This document shows, piece after piece, positions 22,083 to 33,412 of a stretch of 64,000 nucleotides of DNA; positions within the stretch are counted from its first letter, which is position 1, and each line of letters begins with the position of its first letter. The notes under the pieces are model-generated. The model saw only the letters and a list, made by a program, of their open reading frames with translations. It made no database searches and was not told where the DNA came from. Made by a program: the position numbers and the translations under genes. The stretch comes from Haematobia irritans (lineage: Eukaryota > Arthropoda > Insecta > Diptera > Muscidae): the NCBI RefSeq assembly GCF_050003625.1, contig NC_134401.1:93908852-93972851 (forward strand). Reading direction: 5' to 3'.

Positions 22083-22557
22083 AAAAATATATAAATAGGC
22101 TCCGCTGATAAAAATTACTAATAATTGAAAAATTTTAAAAAATAAAATCAAGATTTCGAAACACAACATCAGGAGAGCGGTGATCGTCTTCCAAATACTC
22201 GAGCAAAGCAAACTGGAGTTCGATTCATATATCTTATCAAAAATTACATCTCCATCCTCGAACAAAAATCTCCAATACTGGCAGTACTGCTGGTATGTAG
22301 TAATTTGCCTCAGGTTGGTAGTCTTTTTATTCCCGTATTTCAGACGGACAGACATTACAAAAATATTTTGCCTGAAATAAACTATGTATGATTGGACATT
22401 AGTATGGCAACCTAATTTAACCCCCCAGCTTAAGGTGGTGGGTGCAACAAAGCCTACAGGTCACCTGGCACATGCAGAAACAGGAAGAATTAAAGTCTAT
22501 TCCATTTCAATCAAATATTGAAGCAAAAGGAAATCATGTCTCTCAATTTGAATAAAA
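22083..22557. other. No recognisable gene
   Basis: AT-rich DNA between two family-C DINEs. A 66-codon frame (22180-22380) and its opposite-strand partner show no motif. I see no repeat match elsewhere in the window. Confidence 0.4.
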
Positions 22558-23834
22558 AACAAGTATATACAGCACTAAGTTCGGCCGGGCCGAATCTTAA
22601 ATACCCACCACCATGAACCAAATATTAGGATTTCCTTTGAAATTTCAGGAGGGCTTGACTTGAGGACTTGAGGACACTTCCCGAAGATAAATTTAAAGAT
22701 TTCACCTATGAGGACTATATCAGATTCTGGATTTATAAGAACCATTTTTGTTTGAGTTTTAGAGGAATCATTAACATCTCTTGTAAGTGTGCAAGAAAAT
22801 TATAAAATAACGTCTTGATTTGAAATCTTAAATCTGTAGAAGTAAAATCTGAAAATTTTACATTGAGTTTCAAGCAATTTTCATGATCAGTGCACCTCCT
22901 ACACCTTCAAGAAGTGAAGTCGGTCTATATGGAGGCATTACCAAATGCACCGATAAAAACTTAATCCGATACACGTTTTTGTGAGCCTTAAATACCAGAA
23001 TATTTACAATTTCATGTAAATCAGATAAAAACTACGGTTTCTAGAAACCCAAGGAGTTAAATCGGGAGATCGTTCTTATGGGGGCTATACTAAAATATGG
23101 ACCGATACTCACCGTTTTCGGCATACCTCTTTATGACCCGAAAATACCTCTAGATTTCCAATTTCAGGCAAATAGGATAAAAACTTCCGATTCTAGAAGC
23201 CTAAGAAGTAAAATCGGGAAATCGGTCTATATGGGGGCTATACCAAAATATGGACCGATACTCACAATTTTTGGCACACGTATTTGTGGTCCTACAATAC
23301 CTCTAGATTTCCAGTTTCAGGTAAATTGAATAAAAACTGTGGTTTCTAGAAGCCCAAGAAGTAAAATCGGGAGATCGGTCTATATGGGGGCTATACCAAA
23401 ACATGGACCCATACTCACCATTTTTGACACACCTCTTTATGGTCATCAAATACCTCCAGATTTCAAATTTCAGGCAAATTGGGTAAAAACTACGATTTCT
23501 ATAAGCCCAAGACCCCAAATCGGGAGGTGGGTTTATATGGGGACTATATCAAAACCTGGACCGATATGGCCCATCTTCGAACTTGACCTGCCTGCATACA
23601 AAAGACGAGTTTGTGCAAAATTTCAGCACGATTGCTTCATTATTGAAGACTGTAGCGTGATTACAACAGACAGACAGACAGACAGACAGACGGACATCGT
23701 TATATCGTCTTAGAATTTCTCCCTGATCAAGAATATATATATACTTTATATAGTCGGAAATCGATATTTCGATGTGTTACAAACGGAATGACAAACTTAT
23801 TATACCCCCGTCACCATTCTATGGTGGTGGGTAT
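22558..23834 (-). mobile_element. DINE-1-like element, family C (complete)
   Basis: 3' end AACAAGTATATACAGCAC with a GTTCGGCCGGGCCGAA hairpin at the left. Three to four units follow, with TATGGGGGCTATAC starting at 23080, 23233 and 23386 (and 23539), exactly 153 bp apart. Then come (GACA)n (23670-23693), the TATATACTTTATATAGTC block and the 5' hairpin CCACCATAG-type ending GGTGGGTAT at 23834. It lacks the 29-bp array of family A. It is the best reference copy of family C in the window. Confidence 0.85.
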
Positions 23835-24455
23835 AAAAACAACACAACAACTACAATATGGGAAATGCCATGACGTGCAAGCGTTTAAGGACATTGTAAT
23901 TTTTTGTACTCAGATTACTTGGCCTACGCAAATCAAAAGAAATACAAAATTCTTAGAGGTTCAGTCACGCTTTTCGCTTGACCACAAAAGCAATAGAGGG
24001 AGCATATTTATGGCCTTCGTCACCACCATGGTCCGTAACATAGTGTCTTTTAGGGGTTTCCGTGCAATTACTTGAATATTTTTAATGTGAATTATTAATA
24101 AATCTCATACAAGGAGCCCTGTGTCCCATGTCATGCATGATTTCCAATAAGACGTTTCCACAGAAATTCTATCTAAATTATTTACACGATATGACGGAAA
24201 AAGACACATTGTAGTTGTCAGTTTGGTTACCAGAATTGGAAAACCACTTCACAAAAACGAACATCTTTACGCACAAATGTCGTTGCACAAGGATATGCCA
24301 CAGATATTGTCCTTTGGAAATGCGTAATATTGTTGCATTTCTTGCAACATTTGTATGAAAATTTTGAAATACGAGGTAAGTATCTGAAAATAATTTAAAC
24401 GGCTGGAGTATGGAAAGAGCCAAGGAATTGTTTTGGTTGCCACTTACGGTATTTG
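23835..24455. other. No recognisable gene
   Basis: Mixed-composition DNA with short frames on both strands (for example 23788-24075 and 24178-24423), none showing a motif I recognise. It may be unique intergenic sequence. Confidence 0.4.
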
Positions 24456-24936
24456 CACTAATAGAAAAAATTGCGTTCCATAGTCGTGAACAGACGGTGA
24501 CAAAATGAAACGAAAACGTTCACAAAAAATCAAAACGGAATGTTCACAATTTGGTCCACGAGCGTTCACGATTTCATGAACGGCATTCGTTTTTCTTTGG
24601 CCATGAAAAGTCTTAAAATAATCGTTAGACGTTATTATGGCGACTCCCCCGGTGGTGCAATGTGGTAAGGCGACTGTTAACGCGTATGAAGCAGAAAACA
24701 CAGGTTCGAGTCACGTTAGCGGAAATCTTTTTTTTTTTAATTTTGTTTATAAATTGGTAACCATAACGTTTTTAGATCGTGAACGCTGGTTGCTATTTCG
24801 ACAATGCATGGTGTCATTTTATCGTTGTCAGATTGACACCGCCTGTTCTCCGTTCGACACCACATGTGTGTTGATTCACTTTCATGGACGAGTCGTTTTG
24901 AAATGAGCACGCCGTGCATGATTTTTTCTGAGAGTG
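24456..24936. mobile_element. TIR/Pol III element T6 (481 bp)
   Basis: Left end CACTAATAGAAAAAATTGCG; complement of right end CACTCTCAGAAAAAATCATG; TG on both flanks (24454-24455, 24937-24938), as for T4. The interior has CGTTCAC/GTGAACG words and one plus-strand tRNA-like module. Unrelated in filler to T1-T5 but built the same way. There is no transposase. The plus frame 24637-24906 lies across the promoter and is not supported as coding. Confidence 0.6.
24648..24739 (+). promoter_or_regulatory. tRNA-like Pol III promoter module in T6
   Basis: Box-A-like TGGTGCAATGTGG (24653-24665, two bases longer than the SINE version) and box B GGTTCGAGTC (24703-24712), followed by a run of T (24728-24739). 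It could direct a short Pol III transcript; no full cloverleaf is supported. Confidence 0.55.
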
Positions 24937-24954
24937 TGGTTGTCTCCCATGGGA

Positions 24955-25382
24955 ACCCATTCCAAATTGAGCAGTTTGCGAAGAAACAAAATTATCGGGT
25001 TTACTTACTTAGAGAGATTTGCACTCGTCGGTTATGCAGACGATCTTATATTTCTTCTGCAGGGAAGGGATCCTAACAGATTCTGCAGAAGAGCAGAAAA
25101 AGTCCTAAGGGTGGCATACGGTGGGGAAGAGATAATTGTTCCTATTCACTAGAACGTCTAAAGTTGTCCAATATATCGAACCGAGTTTTTTGGGCAAGAA
25201 AATACCAGTGTCTGATAAAATAAAGTGCTAAAGAGTACCCTCAGATATGAAACTCAATTGGAAATTGAGCCACATACAAGAGAGGACTGAGAAAGCCTAC
25301 TGTGCCGAAGAGCGGTGTTCTCTAAATGGGGCCTGAATCCAAAGATGACGCACTAGATATTTGGGAGCGTAGTAAGGCCAAT
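24955..25382 (+). pseudogene. Old LINE, reverse-transcriptase palm fragment (left piece)
   Basis: LVGYADDLIFLLQG at about 25021-25062 holds the catalytic YADD box of LINE reverse transcriptases. Further on comes a degraded post-palm region (25205-25370) similar to 29880-30050 and 30470-30600. Frames are broken. The copy is interrupted at 25383 by a younger LINE. TAAGGCCAAT (25373-25382) is repeated at 29120-29129 as the insertion's target duplication. The old LINE resumes at 29130. Confidence 0.75.
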
Positions 25383-25523
25383 GGTTAGGTTAGGTTAGGT
25401 TAAAGTGGCAGCCCGATTAAGATTCAGGCTCACTTAGACTATTCAGTCCATTGTGATACCACATTAACTAAAAGTACCTATTACATATGGGCACTTCTAG
25501 TTTTAACCGCTGAACCTTCTTGA

Positions 25524-26395
25524 TTATTTTTCTTTGTTGAACCAACCAGATTGTTCCAAAAACATTAGCAGACTGCTTAAGTTAACGTTTTCCAGATCCG
25601 CCAGTAATCTGAAGCTATATGCTCCTAAAAGTTGCTTGCGCTTTACACAAAGAGCAGGACACTCACACAAGAGGTGTTTAATTGATTCTTTTTCCTCCGC
25701 ATCATGACAGCTCATACAATAGTCATTATACTTCGCGCCAATAGTTTTTGCAAAATCTCCTATCAGGCAGCGACCCGTTATAGCAGATATCAGGAGTGAT
25801 ATCTGACGTCTCGAGAACATTAGCATATCTAGTGTGCGGTTTAAGTTGAAATGGGGCCATATTTGCTTGGTGTCGTTACAACCCTTGCAATTCTCCCATC
25901 GAACATTTGCCATCATAACAGCCTTCTCACGCAGCATGAGCTTGCAGGTAGCTAGGGGCATACCAACAAATTCTAGTTCCCCTGGAATATGTAAGGTAGT
26001 CCCTAGCCTTGCCAACTCATCCGCTTCGCAGTTCCCCGGTATGTTCCTATGGCCAGGCACCCATATTAGGTGAATATTGTACTGCTCAGCCATCTCATTG
26101 AGAGATTTGCGGCAATCGATGGCCGTTTTCGAGTTGAGGAACACAGAGTCCAAGGATTTTATTGCAGGTTGACTGTCTGAGTATATATTAATGCCCACAT
26201 TTTTTGGAACATTACTTCTCAGCCAATTCGCCACCTCTCTTATTGCTAATATTTCAGCCTGAAAAACACTACAGTGATTAGGTAATCTTTTCGCTATTCG
26301 AAGTTCCCGATTTTTAGAATATACTCCGAAACCCACTTGTCCATCCAATTTGGAGCCATCAGTGTAGAAATCTATATATTCTTTATTCCCCGGGG
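25524..26395 (-). pseudogene. LINE ORF2 part 2: RNase H domain and Cys/His C-terminus
   Basis: The frame contains the RNase H start FYTDGSKLDG (about 26348-26377), the second acidic position in SVFQAEILAI, the third in IYSDSQPAI, and HLIWVPGHRNIPGNCEADEL, the order of catalytic Asp/Glu/Asp/Asp in RNase H1 folds. It ends with CMSCHDAEEKE and HLLCECPAL. RNase H after the RT marks the I/R1/LOA side of the LINE tree. The frame upstream is closed by a stop near 26415, so this part is cut off from the endonuclease by both the deletion and a frame change. Confidence 0.85.
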
Positions 26396-26412
26396 TCTGT
26401 GTGCACCACGCC

Positions 26413-27831
26413 TCACCCTTTATATATCACCGACAACCAGGGGATAATTTTGTCAGTTACAGCTTGTAACTCCGCCGGAGTAATTCCATCAGGTCCAGGG
26501 GATTTGAATGGTCCAAAGCTATTTAGCGCCCATCTTATTCTAGTTTCCGATACAATTTCCTCGACAGGAAACGACCGCTGAGCAACTGTGGCACCGCCAG
26601 TACATGGTTCAACCGTCTGATTTCCAGGAAAATGTGTGTCCAATAGTACCTCCAGCGTTTCCTCACTGGACGTTGTCCAATTGCCCTCCGATGTTTTAAT
26701 GAAACCTGGAGCGGAGTTGGTGGATGCTAGAACCTTCCGTAGTCTGGAAGCCTCGGACGTATTCTCAATACTGCTGCAGTAATCATTCCAAGAGTTATGC
26801 TGAGCATTTCTCAGTTCTCGCTTGTATCCTCTCAGATTCTTCTTGTAAGCGTCCCAGTCCTCAGAAGCTCTGGTGGACTTTGCCTTGTTAAAGAGCTTCC
26901 TGCAGGATTTCCTCATATTACTTAATTTCGTAGACCACCATGGTGGTCGATGTTTCCCCCTTGGCTTTCCTCTAGGGCATGCAGCTTTCAGTGAGATGTT
27001 GAAGGCCTTAGTAATCCGCTCCACTGCGTGTTCGATATCTTGCACATTTCTCATATTTGTCTCTGTTATTTCCGGTATCATCATATTGAACGATTCCCTA
27101 TACCTATTCCAGTCAGCTTTCCTAACATTTGGCGGAAATATGATCTTGGTGATATGAACATCAAATTTGAAACTGATGTAGCGATGATCTGAGAAGCTGT
27201 GTTCACTTAAAACCTGCCACTCAGATATCATTTCATTCAGTTCTTGCGAGGCCAAGGTGATGTCCAAAACCTCTTGCCTGTTTTTAGTGACAAAGGTTGG
27301 GACATCTCCCTTGTTGCAAACTACAAGATTAGTACGCAAAATAAACTCTATTAGCGACTCTCCCCTTGCATTAGTATCACTACTTCCCCATATACTATGA
27401 TGCGCATTCGCATCGCATCCCATAATGAGTTTCGTCCCTGTTTTCAGTGACTCCTTCACTAAGGTCTTAACGGCATATGGAGGCATCTCCCTGTCATGTC
27501 CCATGTAGACCGAAGATACCCAATATTTGCATTTGGCTATTTCTAAACTTGCAACGACAGTGTCTGTATTGCACATTGAAGGAAGCAGAAACAAGTTGAG
27601 CTCGTTTTTAGCAATTATACAGGCTCGATTTACATCATTACCAGTATACTGCAATAGTTTGAACCCCGGAGTACTTAATTCACATATTTTGTTTTTATAA
27701 ACATATGGTTCTTGAATAAGAACTATATCTATGTCCCCTTTCATCAGGAGAACTTTTAAGGCAGCACATGCAGCCTTACAATGATGAAGATTTATCTGGA
27801 GGATCCGTAGGACCATCGAGATTTTCAACAA
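26413..27831 (-). pseudogene. LINE ORF2 part 1: APE-type endonuclease and first RT motif
   Basis: About 472 codons. Endonuclease motifs in order: LRILQINLHHCK (residues 8-19), IQEPYVYKN, GCDANAHHSIWGS, EVLDITLAS and SFSDHRYISF, the Asn/Glu/Asp/Asp-His set of APE-like nucleases that nick the target. A Lys/Arg-rich linker follows, with the Cys-poor ACPRGKPRGKHRPPWW, then RT motif FKSPGPDGITPAEL at the end. The frame stops at IPWLSVIYKG, where the RT fingers and palm, including YADD, are lost. An intact ORF2 would need roughly 400-500 more residues here. Confidence 0.9.
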
Positions 27832-27974
27832 CCGTCACATCAGCCGCTTCAATCGAGTCATCAAGAATGTCCTCTTCAGAGATATCGGTGACTCTCGCAA
27901 TAACCATAGGTTCAACTTTGGTGAGTTCTGAGGCAGTAGAAGCCTCCTCACGCATACGGTATCTATCCATGTCT

Positions 27975-29006
27975 TCAAATGTCTTGGTATCCCCCTCGAC
28001 TTTGCAAAGAGGATCCGCTTACTTCTGATTCAGACAGAGGCTTGTCCATTTCTGAATCCTTTAGCTGATCGTTTTTATATACCTTCATTTGGATATAATG
28101 AAAGCCATAACATACACGGCCCTGGGACTTTGCTAGATGTGGCAAAGACTGAGTGTTCAATATAAACACTGCATGCCGTCTTGGCCCATCCACTTCATCC
28201 AAACGGCCAACCTTCCAATCAGCTGTTGGAAGATCTGGATTGCATTGTTTCAGTCTATTTAAAATAGATTCAGGGTCAGGAGGGTTTGCAGGTATCCACG
28301 CATGTGCTCTTGGTCTAGCCGGTATGTCTTTCTTCTCGACTAACTCTAGAGCAGCTCCTTCCCAAACTTCACCAATTAGTATCAGAGCAGCTTTAAAACA
28401 TTCTATAGACCTCTGGTCCTCAAATGCGACTAGCTTAAATCGTCCTTGATACCAACCAGCCTCTTGGTGTCGAGGATCTGGGCCGGGAAACTTTTCCAGC
28501 ACCTGTGAGTAGACGCCAGACAAAGCATTCTCAATTTCCCCCCATTTTTGCTTTGGAACCATACCGTCCAATGCTCCTTTATTAATGATAGCCATCACAA
28601 GGCTGTCTTTAGCAACTGAGGCAAACGATCGTTGATCCCTTTTGGAGGATGGCAGCTCATCCGGTGATCGTTTCCTTTTTCCAGCCTCAAGAATTCCTTG
28701 AGCCCATTTTAAGGAATCGCTTTGTTTAGCCGACAACGTGCTTGGGTCGACTGATCCTAATTTCTTTAGGATAAACAAAGCATTTCTGCGTTCTTTGAAT
28801 CTCTTTCGTGAGGGATTACCTCCTTTTGATGCCGTTACCTTGGAAAAGGTCCGACTTGTCAAATTGTCGCCACCTGTCGACCCGTCTACAGGTCGACTAA
28901 TTGGGCCTAACTCTTGGTCATTGCCCAAATCTATAACTCCAGTCGATACTCGTCCACTGGGCCCTGAAGTTAGCAACCCAGTGGATGTCTTTGAATTTCT
29001 CTGCAT
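27975..29006 (-). CDS. LINE ORF1 protein (insect retroelement type, DUF4780-like)
   Basis: 343 codons. The N-terminal third is Ser/Thr/Gly-rich and disordered (residues 1-110, with KRKRSPDELPSSKRD as a likely basic nuclear/nucleic-acid patch). Residues about 125-310 look like the ORF1 domain found in dipteran LINEs (FASVAKDSLVMAIIN, RFKLVAFEDQRSIECFKAA, ARPRAHAWIPANPPDPESI), which I recall as DUF4780. The presumed role is RNA binding in the retrotransposition particle. No CCHC knuckles are seen. The frame ends early at GGYQDI. An acidic 64-codon frame just downstream (27776-27970, DISEEDILDDSIEAADV) looks like the true C-terminus after a frameshift near 27980-28020. Confidence 0.75.
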   Translation of the reverse strand: MQRNSKTSTGLLTSGPSGRVSTGVIDLGNDQELGPISRPVDGSTGGDNLTSRTFSKVTASKGGNPSRKRFKERRNALFILKKLGSVDPSTLSAKQSDSLKWAQGILEAGKRKRSPDELPSSKRDQRSFASVAKDSLVMAIINKGALDGMVPKQKWGEIENALSGVYSQVLEKFPGPDPRHQEAGWYQGRFKLVAFEDQRSIECFKAALILIGEVWEGAALELVEKKDIPARPRAHAWIPANPPDPESILNRLKQCNPDLPTADWKVGRLDEVDGPRRHAVFILNTQSLPHLAKSQGRVCYGFHYIQMKVYKNDQLKDSEMDKPLSESEVSGSSLQSRGGYQDI

Positions 29007-29280
29007 GGTGGCCTAATATCCCACCACACTTGAAATTCGTAGTAGGTACTTATTACGATGATTTTATCCGCTATTAAAAAACACGTCCGTTCCGTTCGAC
29101 GGTTGAAATAAGGATGAAATAAGGCCAATCCTGACATACGCGTCAAAAGTCTGATGGACATTGTCTTAGCCTAACTGAGGCAATGAAGACCTCGTCCACC
29201 AGAGCCGTACATACAATACTGGGCTTAAGACCGATAGAGGTTCAGATCAAAACCGAAGCCACTATAGCTGTGATGAAGGG

Positions 29281-29591
29281 AGCCACCGTGGTGCAATGGT
29301 TAGCATGGCCGCCTTGCATACACAAGGTCGTGGGTTCGATTCCTGCTTCGACCGAACACCAAAAAGTTTTTCAGCGATGGATTATTCCACCTCAGTAATG
29401 CTGGTGTCATTTCTGCAATGTGGAACGCCGTTCGGACTCGGCTATCAAAAGGAGGTCCCTTGTCATTGAGCTTAACATGGAATCTGGCAGCACTCAGTGA
29501 TAAGAGAGAAGTTCACCAAAGTGGTATCACAATGGACCTAATAGTCTAAGTGAACCTGATACATCGGGCTGCCACCTAACCTAACCTAACC
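29281..29591 (+). mobile_element. tRNA-headed SINE (S2), internal deletion
   Basis: Best-preserved head: box A TGGTGCAATGG (29289-29299) and box B GGTTCGATTCC (29334-29344). The body matches S1 and S3 except for a gap of about 32 bp near 29415. The 3' tail GGGCTGCCACC plus CCTAA repeats ends at 29591. Flanks GCTGTGATGAA and GATGCGATGAA may be a mutated target duplication. It interrupts the old LINE. Confidence 0.85.
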
Positions 29592-29884
29592 TATGGATGC
29601 GATGAAATTAAAAATGATGGGAGAATGGACGGAAGCACGAAACATAATGAATCATCAAGAATAATAGCAGAGACGATGGGAGCGATGGCGGATAAAACAA
29701 CAATCCACGATCGTATACCAGAGGTTGCCACAGCTACCGAGTCTGACATTCTGACGGCAGTAAGATGGTCATGAGAGAATGAGACCTTAGAGGGAAATAT
29801 CCGATATACCGAGGAATCGAAGATGGGTGAGAGGACGGGCCTGGGCGTATATGTGGAGGACATAGTCACCAAGATCATAACAGT

Positions 29885-31075
29885 GTCTGATAAAATAAAA
29901 CACAATTAACCTTAGACAAAGAATTGAATTGGGAGAGCAATGTGAAAAAGAGGACAGAGAAAGCCAACAGATGTTGGGCACTGTGCAGAAGAGTGGTTGG
30001 CTCTAAATAGATCCTGAATCCAAAGGTGACACAATGGATATATGGATATATGAAAGCGTAATGGATATATAAAAGCACTCCTGATATACGTGTGATGGAC
30101 ATGGATGAAGAGGAGGTGCAACATAGAAATTGTACAACGGACGTGTGAGGCAATGAAGACCACGTCAACCTGAGCCTTAGAAACGATACTGGACTTAAAA
30201 CCTATAGAGGTTCAGAAGGTTCAAAAGCGAAGCCGCCATATCTGAGACGAGATTGAAGATATTGAGAGAATGGAAGGAAACTCGAAACCTGATGAACCAT
30301 CCAGGGAACTATCCATGATCTTATTCCTGAGGTGGCCAAAGGTGACGCGTGTGAAATTCTGACGGCAATAATGGTAATGCGAGAATGGGACTTTACATGG
30401 GAATATCCGATGCACTGAGGGATGGAAGATGTGTGAGAGGACAGGCTTGGAGGACCCAGACATCAAGATGATACCAGTGTCTGATAAAATAAAGTACTTG
30501 AAAGAAATCTTAGACAAAAACTGAATTGGGAGAGCAACGTGACAGAGAGGACTGGGTACTGAGCAAAAGAGCGGTGGGCTCTAAATGACACACTGAATAT
30601 ATAAAAGCAAAACCAGACCATTCCTGACATACGCGCCGATAGTCTGCTGGACACCGATGAAGAGGAAGTGCAACATAGAAATTGTACAACGGGTCCAAGG
30701 AAGGTATATTGAAGACCACGTAAATCGAAGCCTTAGAGACCTTACTGGACTTAAGACATATAGAGGTTCAGAAGGTTCAAAAGCGACGCCACCATAGCTA
30801 CAATGAGATTGAAGATATTGAGAGAATGGACGGAAACTCAAAACATGACGAACCATCACAGGTAATAGTGGACGGGTGTAATGTAATGGCGGATGCCGCA
30901 ATCGTATATCTGAGGTAGTAGCCATAGCTACCGAGTGTGACATTCTGACGCCAGTAAGACGGTCATGTGACCTTAGAACAGATACCAAAGGGGAATATCC
31001 GCTACAACTATTGAAGATAGGTGAGAGGATGGAACTGGGCGCACATGTGGAGGACCCAGACACCGACATCCTATT
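29885..31075 (+). repeat. 594-bp tandem duplication inside the old LINE
   Basis: The segment from GTCTGATAAAATAAA through the RNase H start is present twice (29885 and 30479, offset 594 bp), with a further related end near 31020-31075. The order RNase H start -> post-palm RT -> RNase H start cannot occur in one intact LINE, so this is a duplication and not two insertions. Divergence between the units shows it is old. Confidence 0.7.
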
Positions 31076-32112
31076 CCGATTACCGGACCACAGCGCAATG
31101 CAGGCCACCAAACGAATTTTTTCAGAGATTGCCTGAGGACAATGAAGATAATAGCTTAAGGTTTGATCGCGAACTGTATTGCAATGCCAAAGCATCATCA
31201 ATGAATACTCGGAATACGGCGAGATCCGCATCACATGGCTGCTGGGCATGCCGGAAGAGGAAACGCAAAGAAAAATAAACTGGCGATAATAGCTAGGACA
31301 CATTGGGAGTGAACTTAGAGAACTCAATTTCAGAGGCAAAGTGGGCCAAGTTGGGTGAATGGACACGGAAGTCAATTGAAGTGATGTGGACGGTCGGAAG
31401 GCAACGAAAATACTATGGGTGATCCAGATAAAAAATGTCTAGATAACTACTCAAGAAGAGTTGGACGACAATCAGGAGGACTGTGGGAATAATAACCCGA
31501 CACCTCGAATTGATAGCACATCTGCACCGAATAATAGCAGCAGAGAATGGGACATGTGCGGCGTATTTTGAGACCTTCGAACACTGAAGAGGTGATTCTG
31601 GACCTGACCCAACTTAGAAGCAGAGACTGTGAATAATAACCAGGCACCTAGAATTGAGAACACATCTGCGCCGAATAACAGCAGTAGAGGATGATACATA
31701 TAGGGGGTGTTTGGAAGATGATGAGACCTTGGAACATTACCTTTGTCACTGCCCTGCCTTTACGAGTCAAACAATTAACCATATCAGTGAAAAGGTGATT
31801 CGGAACCTGACCCAACTTTGAAAAAGAGACTGGGAATAATAACCGGACACCCAGAATTGAGAGCATATCTGTACTGAATAAGAACAGCAGAGAATGGTGA
31901 GGAGATGAAACCTTGGAAACTTTGTCACTGCCCAGCTTTTACTAGGCAAACATTTAACCACATCGGTGACCTTGGAAACAGAGACTAGAAACAAATTAGG
32001 AAGTTCGTTAGAGACACAGAGTTCCTAGAATACAAGAAGGAACACGATTGAAATATGCATTTAGAGTACACAATAAGCGAATTACTGGCTAAGATTTATG
32101 CCAGCCTTTTTT

Positions 32113-33412
32113 ATACCCACCATCATAGGATGGGGGTATATTAACTTTGTCGTTCCGTTTGTAACACATCGAAATATTGATCTAAGACCCCATAAAGTAT
32201 ATATATTCTGGGTCGTGGTGAAATTCTGAGTCGATCTAAGCATGTCCGTCCGTCCGTCCGTCTGTTGAAATCACGCTAACTTCCGAACGAAACAAGCTAT
32301 CGACTTGAAACTTGGCACAAGTAGTTGTTATCGATGTAGGTCGGATGGTATTGAAAATGGGCCATATCGGTCCACTTTTATGTATAGCCCCCATATAAAG
32401 GGACCCTCAGATTTGGCTTGTGGAGCTTCTAACAGAAGCATATTTCATCCGATCCGGCTGAAATTTGGTACATGGTGTTGGTATATGGCCTCTAACAACC
32501 GTGCAAAAATTGGTTCACATCGGTTCATAATTATATATAGCCCCCATATAAACCGATCCCCAGATTTGGCTTGCGGAGCCTCAAAGAGAAGCAAATTTCA
32601 TCCGATCCGTCTGAAATTTGGTACATGATGTTGGTATATGGTCTCTAACAACCATGCAAAAATTGGTCCGCATCGGTCCATAATTATATATAGACCCCAT
32701 ATAAACCGATCTCCAGATTTGGTTTGCGAAGCCTCAAAGAGAAGCAAATTGCATCCGATCCGGCTGAAATTTGGTACATGGTTTTGGTATATGATCTCTA
32801 ACAACCGTGTAAAAATTGGTCCACATCGGTCTATAATTATATATAGCGCCCATATAAACCGATCCCCAGATTTGGGTTGCGGAGCCTCAAAGAGAAGCAT
32901 ATTTCATCCGATCCGGCTGAAATTTGGTACATGGTGTTGGTATATGGTATCTAACAACCATGCAAAAATTGGTCCACATCGGTTCATAATTATGTATAAC
33001 CCCCATATAAACCGATCCCCAGATTTGGCTCGCGAAGTCTCCAAGAGAAGCAAATTTCATCCAATCCGGTTGTAATTTGGTACATGGTGTTAGTATATGA
33101 TCTTTAACAACCGTGCCAGAATTGGTCCATATCGGTCCATAATTATATATAGCCCCCATATAAAACGTTCTCCAGATTTGACCTCCGGAGCCTCTTGGAG
33201 GAGCAAAATTCATCCGATCCGGTTCAAATTAGGAACGTGGTGTTAGTATATGGTCTCTAGCAACCATACCAATCACACAAAAATTGGTCCATATCGGTTC
33301 ATAATCATGGTTGCCACTAGAGCCAAAAATAATCTATCAAAATTTTATTTCTATAGAAAATTTTGTCAAAATTTTATTTCTAGATAAAATTTTGTTAAAT
33401 TTTTATTTTTAT
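32113..33412 (+). mobile_element. DINE-1-like element, family A (D8), 3'-truncated
   Basis: 5' hairpin TATACCCACCATCATAGG; conserved block; GTCCGTCCGTCCGTCTGT (32246-32263); six units whose CCCCCATATAAA marker falls at 32388, 32541, 32694, 32847, 33000 and 33153, each 153 bp apart; then two or three 29-bp units before the old LINE begins at about 33413. The 3' hairpin end is missing. Frames of 107-145 codons over the units are repeat translations. Confidence 0.85.

Larger units (their letters stand above)
25383..29119 (-). mobile_element. I/R1/LOA-group LINE, full 5' and 3' ends, RT internally deleted (3737 bp)
   Basis: On the minus strand: a 5' untranslated region (29119 to about 29007), ORF1 (29006-27975), ORF2 endonuclease plus the start of RT (27831-26413), RNase H and Cys/His C-terminus (26380-25524), a 3' untranslated region and a GGTTAGG-repeat 3' end. 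TAAGGCCAAT is duplicated at both ends. Most of the RT is deleted near 26400, so the element cannot move unaided. Being 5'-complete suggests the deletion came after insertion, or that the deleted form was copied in trans. Confidence 0.9.
29130..32060 (+). pseudogene. Old LINE, right piece: RT end, RNase H, C-terminus, with internal tandem duplication
   Basis: RT post-palm motif TRAVHTILGLRPIEVQIK (29199-29252), then the RNase H start IRYTEESKMGERTGLGVYVED (about 29808-29868), then sequence jumps back to the post-palm region (GTCTGATAAAATAAA at 29885 and again at 30479). A degraded WVPGH-like stretch follows (about 31150-31260) and the Cys/His end CRGCLEDDETLEHYLCHCPAF (about 31700-31760). Many stops and frameshifts. 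No duplication of its own ends is visible. The open frames reported on the other strand are shadows. Confidence 0.75.

Noticed and set aside
21876..22355. 159-codon minus-strand frame with hydrophobic stretches
   Set aside because: It crosses the end of a family-C DINE into unplaced DNA; part of it is the antisense of DINE sequence. No family recognised.
29281..29591. Functional tRNA at the SINE head
   Set aside because: The head is fused to a SINE body and tail and lacks a proper acceptor stem.
29575..29595. Telomeric (CCTAA)n tract
   Set aside because: Only two to three units, always at LINE or SINE 3' ends. It is the element's tail.
30581..31375. 264-codon minus-strand frame
   Set aside because: It is antisense to the recognisable RNase H and RT remains on the plus strand, and has no motif of its own.
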